Source of the DNA: Leptolinea sp. HRD-7 | GTDB lineage: Bacteria; Chloroflexota; Anaerolineae; Anaerolineales; Anaerolineaceae | Direction: 5' to 3' | Assembly (NCBI GenBank): GCA_024363285.1 | Contig: AP024710.1 | Span: 1,307,001 to 1,371,000 of the forward strand | Length of the DNA stretch: 64,000 bases | Made by a program: the position numbers and the translations under genes | Shown here: positions 17,045-24,169 of the stretch, in pieces | How the letters are laid out: every line of letters begins with the position of its first letter | Position numbering within the stretch: position 1 is the stretch's first letter | Notes under the pieces: model-generated | Databases searched by the model: none | Told to the model about the DNA's origin: nothing | Seen by the model: the letters and a program-made list of their open reading frames with translations, nothing else

Positions 17045-17938
17045 ATGGAACTGCGCTATCTGAAAACCTTCCATACCATTGCCACCCTGGGCAGCTTTTA
17101 CCGCGCCGCGGAAGTGCTGGGCTATGCCCAGTCCACGGTTTCAGACCAGATCAAGACGCTGGAAACCGACCTGCAGGTGACTCTGTTCAAGCGCGCCGGC
17201 AACCAGCTCAGCCTCACGCCCGCCGGGGAGCGCCTTTTCCAGTACGCCCCACGGGTGCTTAACATGGAGACGGAAATCCGGCAGGAGGTGGGTGAGGTAT
17301 CCGCGCTGAGCGGCACCATCTCCATGCGCGTGCCTGAGACGGTCAGCCTTTTGCTGCTCCCCCTGGTGCAGGAATTCCACAAACAGTTCCCGAGGGTGAA
17401 TTTCGCCTTCAACGCCTGTACCTTTTTCGGCATTGAAGAAGAGCTGCATACCGGGACGATCGACCTGGCTTTCCTGCTGGCGGACGAATACAAAAGCCCG
17501 GGTGTTAACGTGGAAGCGCTGATGGATATCCCGTTGACGGCCGTAGCGGCGGCCGGTCACCGCCTGGCGGCGATGCCCTTCATTGAACTGGCGGAATTGC
17601 GCGCCGAACCCTTCCTCATCCCCACCAGCGATTGCAATTACATCCAGATGCTCGAAAAGATCCTGACGGCGGAAAAGATGGAGCTGCCTCAGATCTGGCG
17701 GATGAACACGCTTTCGGCCATCAAGCAGATACTGGCTTCGGGCACCGGCGTTTCAGTGCTGCCTCGCATGGCGGTACAGCCGGAGCTGGATGCCGGTGTG
17801 CTGGTTGCCCTGAACTGGCGTCCGCTGCAGGCGAAGCTGTTGATGATCCGGCAGAAGAATGCCTGGCAGCCGCCGGTGCTGGAGGCGTTTATGGCGGAGG
17901 TGCGGAAACTGGGTGCGGCGGCCGTCACACCGGTTTGA
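17045..17938 (+). CDS. LysR family transcriptional regulator
   Basis: A 297-residue LysR-type regulator. The N-terminal winged helix is canonical (MELRYLKTFHTIATLGSFYR, then VLGYAQSTVSDQIKTLETDL and GNQLSLTPAGERLF) and is followed by a periplasmic-binding-protein-like effector domain (LLPLVQEFHKQFPRVNFAF, then LHTGTIDLAFLL). ATG 17045 has GGAG upstream. LysR regulators typically control the divergent neighbour, here the small membrane protein at 16535-16930. Effector unknown. Confidence 0.93.
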   Translation: MELRYLKTFHTIATLGSFYRAAEVLGYAQSTVSDQIKTLETDLQVTLFKRAGNQLSLTPAGERLFQYAPRVLNMETEIRQEVGEVSALSGTISMRVPETVSLLLLPLVQEFHKQFPRVNFAFNACTFFGIEEELHTGTIDLAFLLADEYKSPGVNVEALMDIPLTAVAAAGHRLAAMPFIELAELRAEPFLIPTSDCNYIQMLEKILTAEKMELPQIWRMNTLSAIKQILASGTGVSVLPRMAVQPELDAGVLVALNWRPLQAKLLMIRQKNAWQPPVLEAFMAEVRKLGAAAVTPV

Positions 17939-18059
17939 GGCATGTTTATACAAGGGCGTGTTCCGTTGCCTGCATAGGAAATCAGGTGCATAATGAGGTA
18001 TTCGTATCCGTAAAGTTGCACTCAGAGATCCGGCCTGAAGCCGGAAAAAGGAGCAAGTG

Positions 18060-18176
18060 ATGGGCGACAAAGGCGGCAAGAAGGATAAGAACAAGGCGGA
18101 AAAGCAGCATCAGGCTCAGGTGGAAAAGAAGAAACAGCAGCACGATTCAAAGCTGCCCGGCAAGAAAACAGCCTGA
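18060..18176 (+). CDS. Small lysine-rich protein (38 residues)
   Basis: A very short gene with an excellent AAGGAG site 6-9 bases before ATG 18060. The product begins MGDKGGKKDKNKAEKQHQ and ends SKLPGKKTA; it is more than 30% lysine and probably disordered. Similar tiny MGDKGGKKDK-type proteins are known as conserved hypotheticals in several bacteria (recalled, not searched). A nucleic-acid- or ribosome-associated role is conceivable but unproven. Confidence 0.65.
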   Translation: MGDKGGKKDKNKAEKQHQAQVEKKKQQHDSKLPGKKTA

Positions 18177-18360
18177 CCCGGTTTTCTCAATCCATCTGAG
18201 ATGAAGAGAATATTGTCAACACCAGCCGGTTGATCGGATGGTATTTGTTTGCCTGGTGGGGGCGAGAGGAAATAATGTAAAAAAGGTGTTTTTCCTCCTA
18301 AAGGATATGAAAGCACAAAAAAGTCAAGTCATTCACAGTATATAGATAAAAGGAGGAAAT

Positions 18361-19143
18361 ATGACTTGGATAATTGGCCGTGCTACTCCCTTCGGAAACT
18401 CTATTGGAATATCTGATATTCAAATTACTCTTAATGATGGCACTACAATAGATTGCCTACAAAAAATATACAAAATCGGAAATCAAATGGCGTTAGGTTT
18501 TGCCGGTTCAGTCGCAATAGGTTTAGAAAATGTTTACCAAATAACCACTGCTTTAAATATCAAATCCCCAAAACAGATGTGGGACCCACGAAAAATCGCT
18601 GAAACGCTACCTTACGGGGCGAAAAAACTTTTTAATTCATTCTCACAAGAAGAGCAAGACCTAGGTTGTCAATTATTACTTCTTGGAGTTCACCCAAATG
18701 AAAATGATGGACCTTCCCCCTGGGCAAAATGTTATGTGTATAAATTTTCTTCTCCAGATTTTGAGCCGATACGTTCTAATGGCGTAGAAATTGTTTCGAT
18801 AGGTTCAGGTTCAGGTATTAAAAAATATGTAGATGCTTTAGATAGATTGAGCCACGATTTTGATATGTTTAAGTTGGAAACAGGTACTCCTGGGGGCTCG
18901 GGATTAGGGTTGATGACCTCAATCAGCTCAGTTTTGAATGGAAATCCACAACCTGGAATTAGCCAACATGTTCATATATGCATTGTTGGACGTGATGGCG
19001 TAAGATTGGGAACTAATATTGTAAAAGATCCAGATAATCCAGAAAAAAATAAACCTATGCCAAATTTGGCAACAAATATGGATGAATTACAGAAGATGAT
19101 ATCTGATTTTTGTAATCAATCCATAGCAGGAGCAAAGGCCTAA
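18361..19143 (+). CDS. Proteasome-like Ntn-hydrolase family protein in AT-rich DNA
   Basis: A 260-residue protein that starts MTWIIGRATPFGNSIGISD. After removal of Met1, Thr2 would be the N-terminal nucleophile; Asp19 in GISD and Lys35 in CLQKIYKIG fall at the spacing of the Thr1-Asp17-Lys33 triad of proteasome beta subunits and HslV, and MALGFAGSVAIG matches their glycine-rich strand. It is longer than HslV (about 175 residues), with an extra C-terminal part of helices and a G-G-S-G-L segment. The gene is strikingly AT-rich with A/T third positions, unlike its neighbours, so it was probably acquired. It has a strong AAAGGAGGAAAT site and no partner ATPase nearby. Confidence 0.75.
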   Translation: MTWIIGRATPFGNSIGISDIQITLNDGTTIDCLQKIYKIGNQMALGFAGSVAIGLENVYQITTALNIKSPKQMWDPRKIAETLPYGAKKLFNSFSQEEQDLGCQLLLLGVHPNENDGPSPWAKCYVYKFSSPDFEPIRSNGVEIVSIGSGSGIKKYVDALDRLSHDFDMFKLETGTPGGSGLGLMTSISSVLNGNPQPGISQHVHICIVGRDGVRLGTNIVKDPDNPEKNKPMPNLATNMDELQKMISDFCNQSIAGAKA

Positions 19144-19171
19144 CTGATGTATGGCAATTCAATAATCAAGA

Positions 19172-19199
19172 AAGGTGGAATCAATAGCGATCCCACCTT
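19172..19199 (+). terminator. Hairpin after the proteasome-like gene
   Basis: AAGGTGG (19172-19178) pairs with CCACCTT (19193-19199), with an inner ATC/GAT pairing. No T-run follows, so termination is uncertain. Confidence 0.4.
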
Positions 19200-19202
19200 G
19201 AC

Positions 19203-19403
19203 ATTATTCGCCCCGGCTCACTTCCATTAATATCGTATCCGGTTTTCCTCTCCGGTCATCCGGATACATACCCGCCTTCATATTCCGGTGAAAACTGGAT
19301 CCTACTTTTTTTGATTCTGCTGATCAACGTCATCCGGCTTTCAGCCCTGGGGCTGGTCGCCGGGGATGTATACGGGAAACTGGATAAAAGCACGTCCGGG
19401 TAA
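19203..19403 (+). pseudogene. Remnant tail of a membrane protein
   Basis: A frame without a start codon runs to TAA at 19401 and ends in a convincing transmembrane segment (NWILLFLILLINVIRLSALG) followed by AGDVYGKLDKSTSG. This looks like the C-terminus of a lost membrane protein. No family can be assigned from this length. Confidence 0.35.
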
Positions 19404-19475
19404 CCATCTATCCATCCTTCCACGCCGCATTCCCTCCGCCCGCTTCGCCATAATTAACTCATTGACGGTGAACGT

Positions 19476-19562
19476 CTGCGAAAATTGATCATCGCGGGAT
19501 TTATCACCTTTGACGGTGTAATCCAGGCACAGGATGTGGTATTTGCGCGCCTGTCAATTTAA
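19476..19562 (+). pseudogene. N-terminal fragment of a RibD/dihydrofolate-reductase-like protein
   Basis: The frame from CTG 19476 encodes LRKLIIAGFITFDGVIQAQD and stops after 28 codons. This is the characteristic first strand and loop (M-R-K-L-I-x-x-x-F-x-T-x-D-G-V-x-Q-A) of the RibD C-terminal/DHFR-like family, whose members run to about 180-200 residues. The start codon is altered and the rest is missing, so this is a truncated relic. Confidence 0.6.
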
Positions 19563-19626
19563 ATCCCTCTACTCTCCAATGCGCTAGAATAAAGGCGTAA
19601 GCCCCGTATTCAACAGGAGTAACCGC

Positions 19627-20643
19627 ATGAAACGCATCCTTCCGGTTGTTGTTTTTCTGGCGTTATCCGTATCCTCCTTTACGCTATTCGCCCCGCTGCG
19701 GCCACCCATCACTCCCGAGAACGCGGCTTCGTTGCAGGTACAGGCCGAGATCCCCTGGCATTCCTTGCGAAAGGCGGTTTTCGCGCCAGATGGCGCCTCC
19801 TTCGCCACCGGTTCGGGCAACGATGCCGACTTTGACATCAGCCTGTGGAACACCCGCGGGGGCGCGTACCTGCGTTCGCTCAAAGGCCTCACCGGCATCG
19901 TATGGGATCTGGCTTTTTCACCAGACGGCGCCATGCTCGCATCGGCAGCGGATGACAAAAAACAGCAGACGCTGCGCGTATGGAATCCGGTTGACGGCTC
20001 ACAACTGGCTACCCCCGCTTCGCTGCCCACGTCCAGCAGCCTGGCATTTTCACCCGATGGCTCCCGCCTGGCGGTGGGCGGGCTGTCCGGCTGGCCCAAC
20101 GGCGCCATCTGGATCTACAATACGCAGACCTGGGCGGTTGAACAGCAATGGAAAGCCGCCAACCAGAATGTCACCGCGCTGGTGTTTACCCCCGATGGCA
20201 GCCGGCTGATCAGCGGAGGAACAGACGGATTGATCCGCGTGTGGTCGGTATTGGACGGACGGGAGATCAATGTGTTTACGGCGGGCAAACAGGCTAACCG
20301 GCTGGCATTATCGGCTGATGGACGCCTGCTGGCTTCGTCATTTTGCTCGGCGAATGACGTCGGCGGCTGCACACAGGGCGGCGTGGCCATCTGGCGTACG
20401 TCCGACTGGGTGAAGCTCACAGTATTTCCGGACATCGCTGAGTGCATGGCGTTCTCGCCCAATTCACGCCTGCTGATCACCGGCTCCGGCGCGAACGACC
20501 GCCAGATGCGCTTCCGCCGGGTGGATGATTGGGAACTGGTGCATGCCATCCCGGGCGATACCCGCTCCGCGGCGCTTTCACCGGATGGGCGCGTACTGGT
20601 CTCGCTGGAGTGGAACCGGATCCTGATGTGGGCTATCCCGTAA
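19627..20643 (+). CDS. WD40 repeat protein with N-terminal signal/anchor segment
   Basis: A 338-residue beta-propeller. The N-terminus is a signal peptide or anchor (ILPVVVFLALSVSSFTLFA), so it probably works outside the membrane. About seven WD40 blades follow, each with the xFSPDGxxLAS pattern (VFAPDGASFATGSG, AFSPDGAMLASAADD, AFSPDGSRLAVGGL, VFTPDGSRLISGGTDGLIRV, ALSADGRLLASS, AFSPNSRLLITGSG, ALSPDGRVLVSLE). Such proteins are scaffolds for protein contact; the partner is unknown. AGGAG lies before ATG 19627. Confidence 0.85.
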   Translation: MKRILPVVVFLALSVSSFTLFAPLRPPITPENAASLQVQAEIPWHSLRKAVFAPDGASFATGSGNDADFDISLWNTRGGAYLRSLKGLTGIVWDLAFSPDGAMLASAADDKKQQTLRVWNPVDGSQLATPASLPTSSSLAFSPDGSRLAVGGLSGWPNGAIWIYNTQTWAVEQQWKAANQNVTALVFTPDGSRLISGGTDGLIRVWSVLDGREINVFTAGKQANRLALSADGRLLASSFCSANDVGGCTQGGVAIWRTSDWVKLTVFPDIAECMAFSPNSRLLITGSGANDRQMRFRRVDDWELVHAIPGDTRSAALSPDGRVLVSLEWNRILMWAIP

Positions 20644-20740
20644 ACATGACGGGTTATTAACCCGCAACATACCCCTTTCCGGCGGATTTTTTAATGTATA
20701 TTAAGAGGCAGGGGAATTCCCGTCTACTATGAGGTATGCC

Positions 20741-21862
20741 ATGTCTCCCGAGATTGACCTGTCCGTCAGCCTGTTGAATCACACCTTTCGCAACCCGGTC
20801 ATCCCGGCGGCCGGCCCCAACGTTGGCTCCGGAGAGATGATCCGAAGGTCGGCTGAAGGCGGTGCGGGAGGACTGCTGGCCAAGACCATTTCGTCCGTGG
20901 CCGCGCCGGTTCCGCGCCCCAACATGGTGCGCGTGGGCAAAGACAGCCTGCTCAATACCGAACTGTGGAGCGAATACGCGCCCGAGCGCTGGTTTGAGAG
21001 CGAATACGGCATCGCGCAGGCGGCCGCGCGGGAGTACGGCCTGCCGCTGATCGCCAGCATTGGCTATACCGCGGAAGACCTGTCAACGCTAGGGCCGCGG
21101 CTGCAGAAGATCGGCATCGACATGATTGAATATTCCATCCACTACCTGGATACCACCCGCCTGCTGGAAACCGCCCGTGCCCTGCGCGATGCCGTGACCA
21201 TCCCGGTCATCGCCAAGCTCAGCTCGCATGCCGGCGACCTGGGTGAGATCGCGAAGGTGCTTGACCCGTATGTGGACGGCTTCACTTGCATCAACAGTTT
21301 CGGCCCCACCCTGACGATCGATATCAACAAAGTCACCCCGCCGATGGGCTCAAAATACGGCTACGGCTGGCTTTCGGGCGCGGCCATCAAACCAATGGCG
21401 GTGCGTTCGGTGTTCGAGGTGGCACGCGTGACGGACAAGCCGGTCATCGGCGTGGGCGGCGTCACCTGCGGGGAAGATGTGATCGAATTCTTTATGGCCG
21501 GGGCGTCACTGGTGGAAGTATGCACCGCGGCCATCCTAAAAGGGCCGGGTGTCTACGGCAGGATCGCCCAAGAGACCGGGCAGTGGCTGTCAACGCATGG
21601 GTACAGCCGGCTGGAAGACGTCAGGGGGTTGTATCTGAACAAATTCCGCGAGGGGCAGCCCGTGGTGACGGAAGTGGAACTGACCGCGCGGGTGGATGAG
21701 AGCCGCTGTAATGCCTGCAGTGTCTGCGGAAAGGTCTGCCAGTTTGATGCGTTGAGCGCGCCTCTCAAACAGATCGCCCGGGTGGATGTGTCAAAGTGTT
21801 CCGCGTGCGGTCTGTGTGTTTCCGTTTGCCCGTTTGACGCGTTGGAGTTAGTCAGGCGGTAA
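20741..21862 (+). CDS. Dihydroorotate dehydrogenase-like flavoprotein with C-terminal 2x[4Fe-4S] ferredoxin domain (PreA-like)
   Basis: A 373-residue enzyme with a TIM-barrel of the DHODH/dihydropyrimidine dehydrogenase class (NHTFRNPVIPAAGPNVGSGE, then IPVIAKLSS, GFTCINSFGPTLTID, KPVIGVGGVTCGEDVIEFF for FMN phosphate binding) followed by two ferredoxin clusters, CNACSVCGKVC and CSACGLCVSVC. This resembles the PreA subunit of NAD-dependent dihydropyrimidine dehydrogenase, which reduces uracil or thymine. The partner PreT is not next to it. An alternative is a ferredoxin-linked dihydroorotate dehydrogenase. ATG 20741 is favoured, since TGAGGT lies 7 bases upstream; ATG 20729 is also in frame. 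Confidence 0.85.
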   Translation: MSPEIDLSVSLLNHTFRNPVIPAAGPNVGSGEMIRRSAEGGAGGLLAKTISSVAAPVPRPNMVRVGKDSLLNTELWSEYAPERWFESEYGIAQAAAREYGLPLIASIGYTAEDLSTLGPRLQKIGIDMIEYSIHYLDTTRLLETARALRDAVTIPVIAKLSSHAGDLGEIAKVLDPYVDGFTCINSFGPTLTIDINKVTPPMGSKYGYGWLSGAAIKPMAVRSVFEVARVTDKPVIGVGGVTCGEDVIEFFMAGASLVEVCTAAILKGPGVYGRIAQETGQWLSTHGYSRLEDVRGLYLNKFREGQPVVTEVELTARVDESRCNACSVCGKVCQFDALSAPLKQIARVDVSKCSACGLCVSVCPFDALELVRR

Positions 21863-21895
21863 TGTTATAAATCTAAACCAATGTTTTTTTTGTAG

Positions 21896-21919
21896 GGTGC
21901 GCTCGCATTTGAGCGCACC
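21896..21919. repeat. Palindromic repeat element, variant copy
   Basis: GGTGCGCTC (21896-21904) and GAGCGCACC (21911-21919) form a perfect 9-bp stem with loop GCATTT. It is the 255-280 element with A replaced by G and T by C in complementary positions, so pairing has been kept. It sits 34 bases after the PreA-like gene and is preceded by a run of eight T. Confidence 0.7.
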
Positions 21920-22040
21920 ATCTCTGTCAATTATTGACATATCCATAAAAGGCTCTCCTTTCCCGGCTATTGATGCACCCACTCCTGATAGAACTGGATC
22001 AAACCTGACAAAATGTATCAGGAATACGGTATAGTTAACC

Positions 22041-22064
22041 CCGGCGGTCAACCCGCCGGAATTC
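22041..22064 (+). promoter_or_regulatory. Hairpin in the metF leader
   Basis: CCGGCGG (22041-22047) and CCGCCGG (22053-22059) flank TCAAC, followed by AATTCTTT. A -10-like TATAGT lies just upstream at 22030-22035. The hairpin would lie in the 5' end of the metF transcript and could stabilise it or attenuate transcription. It does not match a known SAM riboswitch. Confidence 0.4.
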
Positions 22065-22085
22065 TTTGTCTTGTGAGCCAATCGT

Positions 22086-22994
22086 ATGAAACTTTCTGAG
22101 ATCTTTTCTGAAAATAAAGTGCACTTCAGCTTTGAGTTCTTTCCGCCCAAAACCGAAGAAGCCTCCCGCGCCCTGCTGGAGACCATCAGCAAACTGTCGC
22201 CCATCCAGCCGAGTTTCGTCAGCGTGACGTATGGCGCGGGCGGTTCTACCAACCAGTTGACCCAGGACCTGGTGATCCGCCTGAAAAAAGAGACCCCGAT
22301 GAACGTGGTGGCGCACCTTACCGCCGTTGGCGTAAACCGTAATGATATCCGCGCGCAGTTGGAGCGTTACGCAGAAGCCGGCATCACCAATGTGCTGGCT
22401 CTGCGCGGCGACCCGCCAAAAAACAATCCGAGCTTTACCCCGGCAGCCGATGGGTTTGCGCATGCCGCGGATATGGTGGCGTACATCAAAAAGAACTTCC
22501 CGCAATTCGGCATCAGCGTGGCCGGCTTTCCTGAAGGTCACCCCGAAACGCCCAATCGTCTGCTGGAGATGGATTACCTGAAAGCCAAGGTGGATGCCGG
22601 CGCGGACTGCATTTGCACCCAACTTTTCTTTGATAACCGCGACTTCTACGATTTCTGCGAACGCTGCGAGATCGCAGGCATCAAAGTGCCGATCATCGCA
22701 GGCATCATGCCGGTCACGTCATTGAGCGGGCTGCGGCGCATGGCCGACCTGGCGCAGGGCGCGCGAATCCCGGCTAAACTGCTGCGTGCTGTCCTTCGCG
22801 CCCAGAGTGACGAAGCCGTGGAGAAGGTGGGCGTCCACTGGTCAACCCAGCAGGTGTTTGACCTGTACGACCACAATGTATGCGGCATTCATTTCTATAC
22901 CCTTAACCACTCCAAGGCCACATTGAAGATCTATGAAACCCTGGGTATGAGCCTGGGTGAAACCTGGCACGTGCCCAATGGAAACAGGGGATGA
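22086..22994 (+). CDS. metF: Methylenetetrahydrofolate reductase
   Basis: Reduces 5,10-methylene-THF to 5-methyl-THF, feeding methionine synthesis or the methyl branch of the Wood-Ljungdahl pathway. The 302-residue protein has the typical start (FSFEFFPPKTEEASRALLET), FVSVTYGAGGSTNQLT, NVLALRGDPP and GADCICTQLFFDN motifs of the FAD-containing TIM barrel. No Fe-S companion (MetV) or extra oxidoreductase subunit is adjacent, so it looks like the stand-alone bacterial form. A 65-residue gene follows after 3 bases. Confidence 0.96.
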   Translation: MKLSEIFSENKVHFSFEFFPPKTEEASRALLETISKLSPIQPSFVSVTYGAGGSTNQLTQDLVIRLKKETPMNVVAHLTAVGVNRNDIRAQLERYAEAGITNVLALRGDPPKNNPSFTPAADGFAHAADMVAYIKKNFPQFGISVAGFPEGHPETPNRLLEMDYLKAKVDAGADCICTQLFFDNRDFYDFCERCEIAGIKVPIIAGIMPVTSLSGLRRMADLAQGARIPAKLLRAVLRAQSDEAVEKVGVHWSTQQVFDLYDHNVCGIHFYTLNHSKATLKIYETLGMSLGETWHVPNGNRG

Positions 22995-22997
22995 AAA

Positions 22998-23195
22998 ATG
23001 ACAAAAGATAAGGAATCCAGGAACGATCCGGGTAGCGGGTTGACACTGCCTCCGGATGAAAATTCTGACTTTAACCTTAACCGAGAGCAATCTATAAAAT
23101 GTGCGCAACAGATTTTCCGCACGTATGTAAAGAAAGATACACCTTTGGTGGACAAATTCATCAAGTACCGCCGGGAAGAAGCTGCGAAAGAGTAA
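22998..23195 (+). CDS. Small hypothetical protein
   Basis: A 65-residue hydrophilic protein, MTKDKESRNDPGSGLTLPPD at its start and a basic/acidic helix (TPLVDKFIKYRREEAAKE) at its end. It begins 3 bases after metF with GGGGAT upstream, so it is translated from the metF transcript. Family not recognised. The disordered N-terminus and terminal helix are reminiscent of small regulatory or antitoxin-like proteins, but nothing more supports that. Confidence 0.6.
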   Translation: MTKDKESRNDPGSGLTLPPDENSDFNLNREQSIKCAQQIFRTYVKKDTPLVDKFIKYRREEAAKE

Positions 23196-23196
23196 C

Positions 23197-23559
23197 GTGG
23201 AACCGGACAATCAGACTCATTGTTATTGCCGGATGAGTAAACTAAGAATTATGTTCAAACCCCGCGTTCTTAAAATCCTGGCATTCATTATTGCCATCTA
23301 TTTCCTGCTGCTTAGCCCCGGCCTGGTCTGGCCGGATTATCTTGATACCCCGGTTGGACTGCTCGCGGCAATCCCCTTCCTGTCGGTCTACCTGTTCCAC
23401 GGTATCGGAATCCCCTTTTTACTGGAACACAACGGCGCCTGCGGGTGGGGGTGGTGCGCGCCTACTGTCTTTGGTTGGATATTCATCAGTGTGTTCTGGC
23501 TGCTAATGGCATGGCTGTTTTCAATGTTTATCGCCGGAATAACTAAACGCGATCAATAG
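23197..23559 (+). CDS. Small membrane protein
   Basis: Up to 120 residues with three hydrophobic segments (ILAFIIAIYFLLLSPGLVW, then GLLAAIPFLSVYLFHGI, then FGWIFISVFWLLMAWLF). The start is uncertain: GTG 23197 follows the preceding stop by one base, while ATG 23233 or 23251 would remove only polar residues. No family recognised. It likely belongs to the metF transcription unit. Its 3' end overlaps the toxin gene on the other strand by 7 bases. Confidence 0.6.
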   Translation: MEPDNQTHCYCRMSKLRIMFKPRVLKILAFIIAIYFLLLSPGLVWPDYLDTPVGLLAAIPFLSVYLFHGIGIPFLLEHNGACGWGWCAPTVFGWIFISVFWLLMAWLFSMFIAGITKRDQ

Positions 23560-23822
23560 TGATATCGCGCCTGCAGAAAGTCGATCTGCCCATCTCGCAC
23601 CAGATAGACGATACGGTGCTCCTGCGTCAGCCGGCGTGACCAGGTTCCGGGGTGCAAGTATTTCAATGGTTCCGGTTTACCGGTTCCGGTGAAGGGATCT
23701 CTCAGAATAGCTTCGATCAGGTCAAACGCACGCAAGGCCAGTTTACGGTCAGTTTCCACCCAAAAACGCAAGTCTTCAATGAACTCGGGTTGGAAGACCG
23801 CCGTCCAATTCTTTTTAATCAA
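23553..23822 (-). CDS. yoeB: Txe/YoeB family toxin (mRNA interferase)
   Basis: An 89-residue RelE-superfamily endoribonuclease that cleaves mRNA on the ribosome. The family signatures are present: WTAVFQPEFIEDLRFWVETD, DPFTGTGKPEPLKYLHPGTW, SRRLTQEHRIVYLV and the C-terminal ARYHY, whose His-Tyr end is the catalytic terminus of YoeB. The glutamate in EHRIVY and the arginine before it are conserved. The gene overlaps the antitoxin gene by 8 bases, the usual coupling. Confidence 0.95.
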   Translation of the reverse strand: MIKKNWTAVFQPEFIEDLRFWVETDRKLALRAFDLIEAILRDPFTGTGKPEPLKYLHPGTWSRRLTQEHRIVYLVRDGQIDFLQARYHY

Positions 23823-24093
23823 TGCCGGTCTCCCGGCGCAGATCCTCCACCGATAATGGCGGGGTTTCGTTTTTTAATGCCCGCCCCAACGCGGTCAACA
23901 AACGCTCTGCGTTAGCCGGGGAACGCAACAGGTAGGCCGTCTCTGTAAGGCTGGCCAGTTCCGAGGCAGCGATCATCGCCACCTCTTCTTCTCCCCGCCG
24001 CTGGATCATTACTACCTCGCGGTCATGCGTCACCTGATCGAGCAATTTCGCCAACCCGGCGCGAGCCTGGGTATAGGTTGTTTGAATTGTCAT
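23815..24093 (-). CDS. yefM: YefM/Phd family antitoxin
   Basis: A 92-residue antitoxin partner of the YoeB-like toxin. The N-terminal Phd/YefM DNA-binding fold is evident (MTIQTTYTQARAGLAKLLDQ, then DREVVMIQRRGEEEVAMIA), followed by the helical toxin-binding tail (LTALGRALKNETPPLSVEDL). I place the start at ATG 24093, with GGAG 8 bases upstream, not at the longer in-frame starts that run through the promoter. Expected to repress its own operon through the TGTACA palindromes upstream. Confidence 0.93.
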   Translation of the reverse strand: MTIQTTYTQARAGLAKLLDQVTHDREVVMIQRRGEEEVAMIAASELASLTETAYLLRSPANAERLLTALGRALKNETPPLSVEDLRRETGID

Positions 24094-24106
24094 ATTGAAC
24101 TCCGTT

Positions 24107-24147
24107 CTGTACAGATATACTGTACAGTAAATTTGCATCTCTGTCAA
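24107..24147 (-). promoter_or_regulatory. Promoter and twin TGTACA operator of the yefM-yoeB operon
   Basis: Read on the minus strand, TTGACA (24142-24147) and TACAGT (24119-24124) are separated by 17 bases. Two identical self-complementary octamers CTGTACAG lie at 24120-24127, covering the -10 box, and at 24107-24114, 13 bases away centre to centre. Paired palindromes with TGTACA cores are the known operator layout of yefM-yoeB in E. coli. Confidence 0.85.
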
Positions 24148-24169
24148 ATACTCTGTTACACTTCCCGTC

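Noticed and set aside
22041-22064. SAM riboswitch before metF
   Set aside because: The leader is only about 45 bases long and holds one simple hairpin; the multi-helix core of SAM riboswitches is not there.
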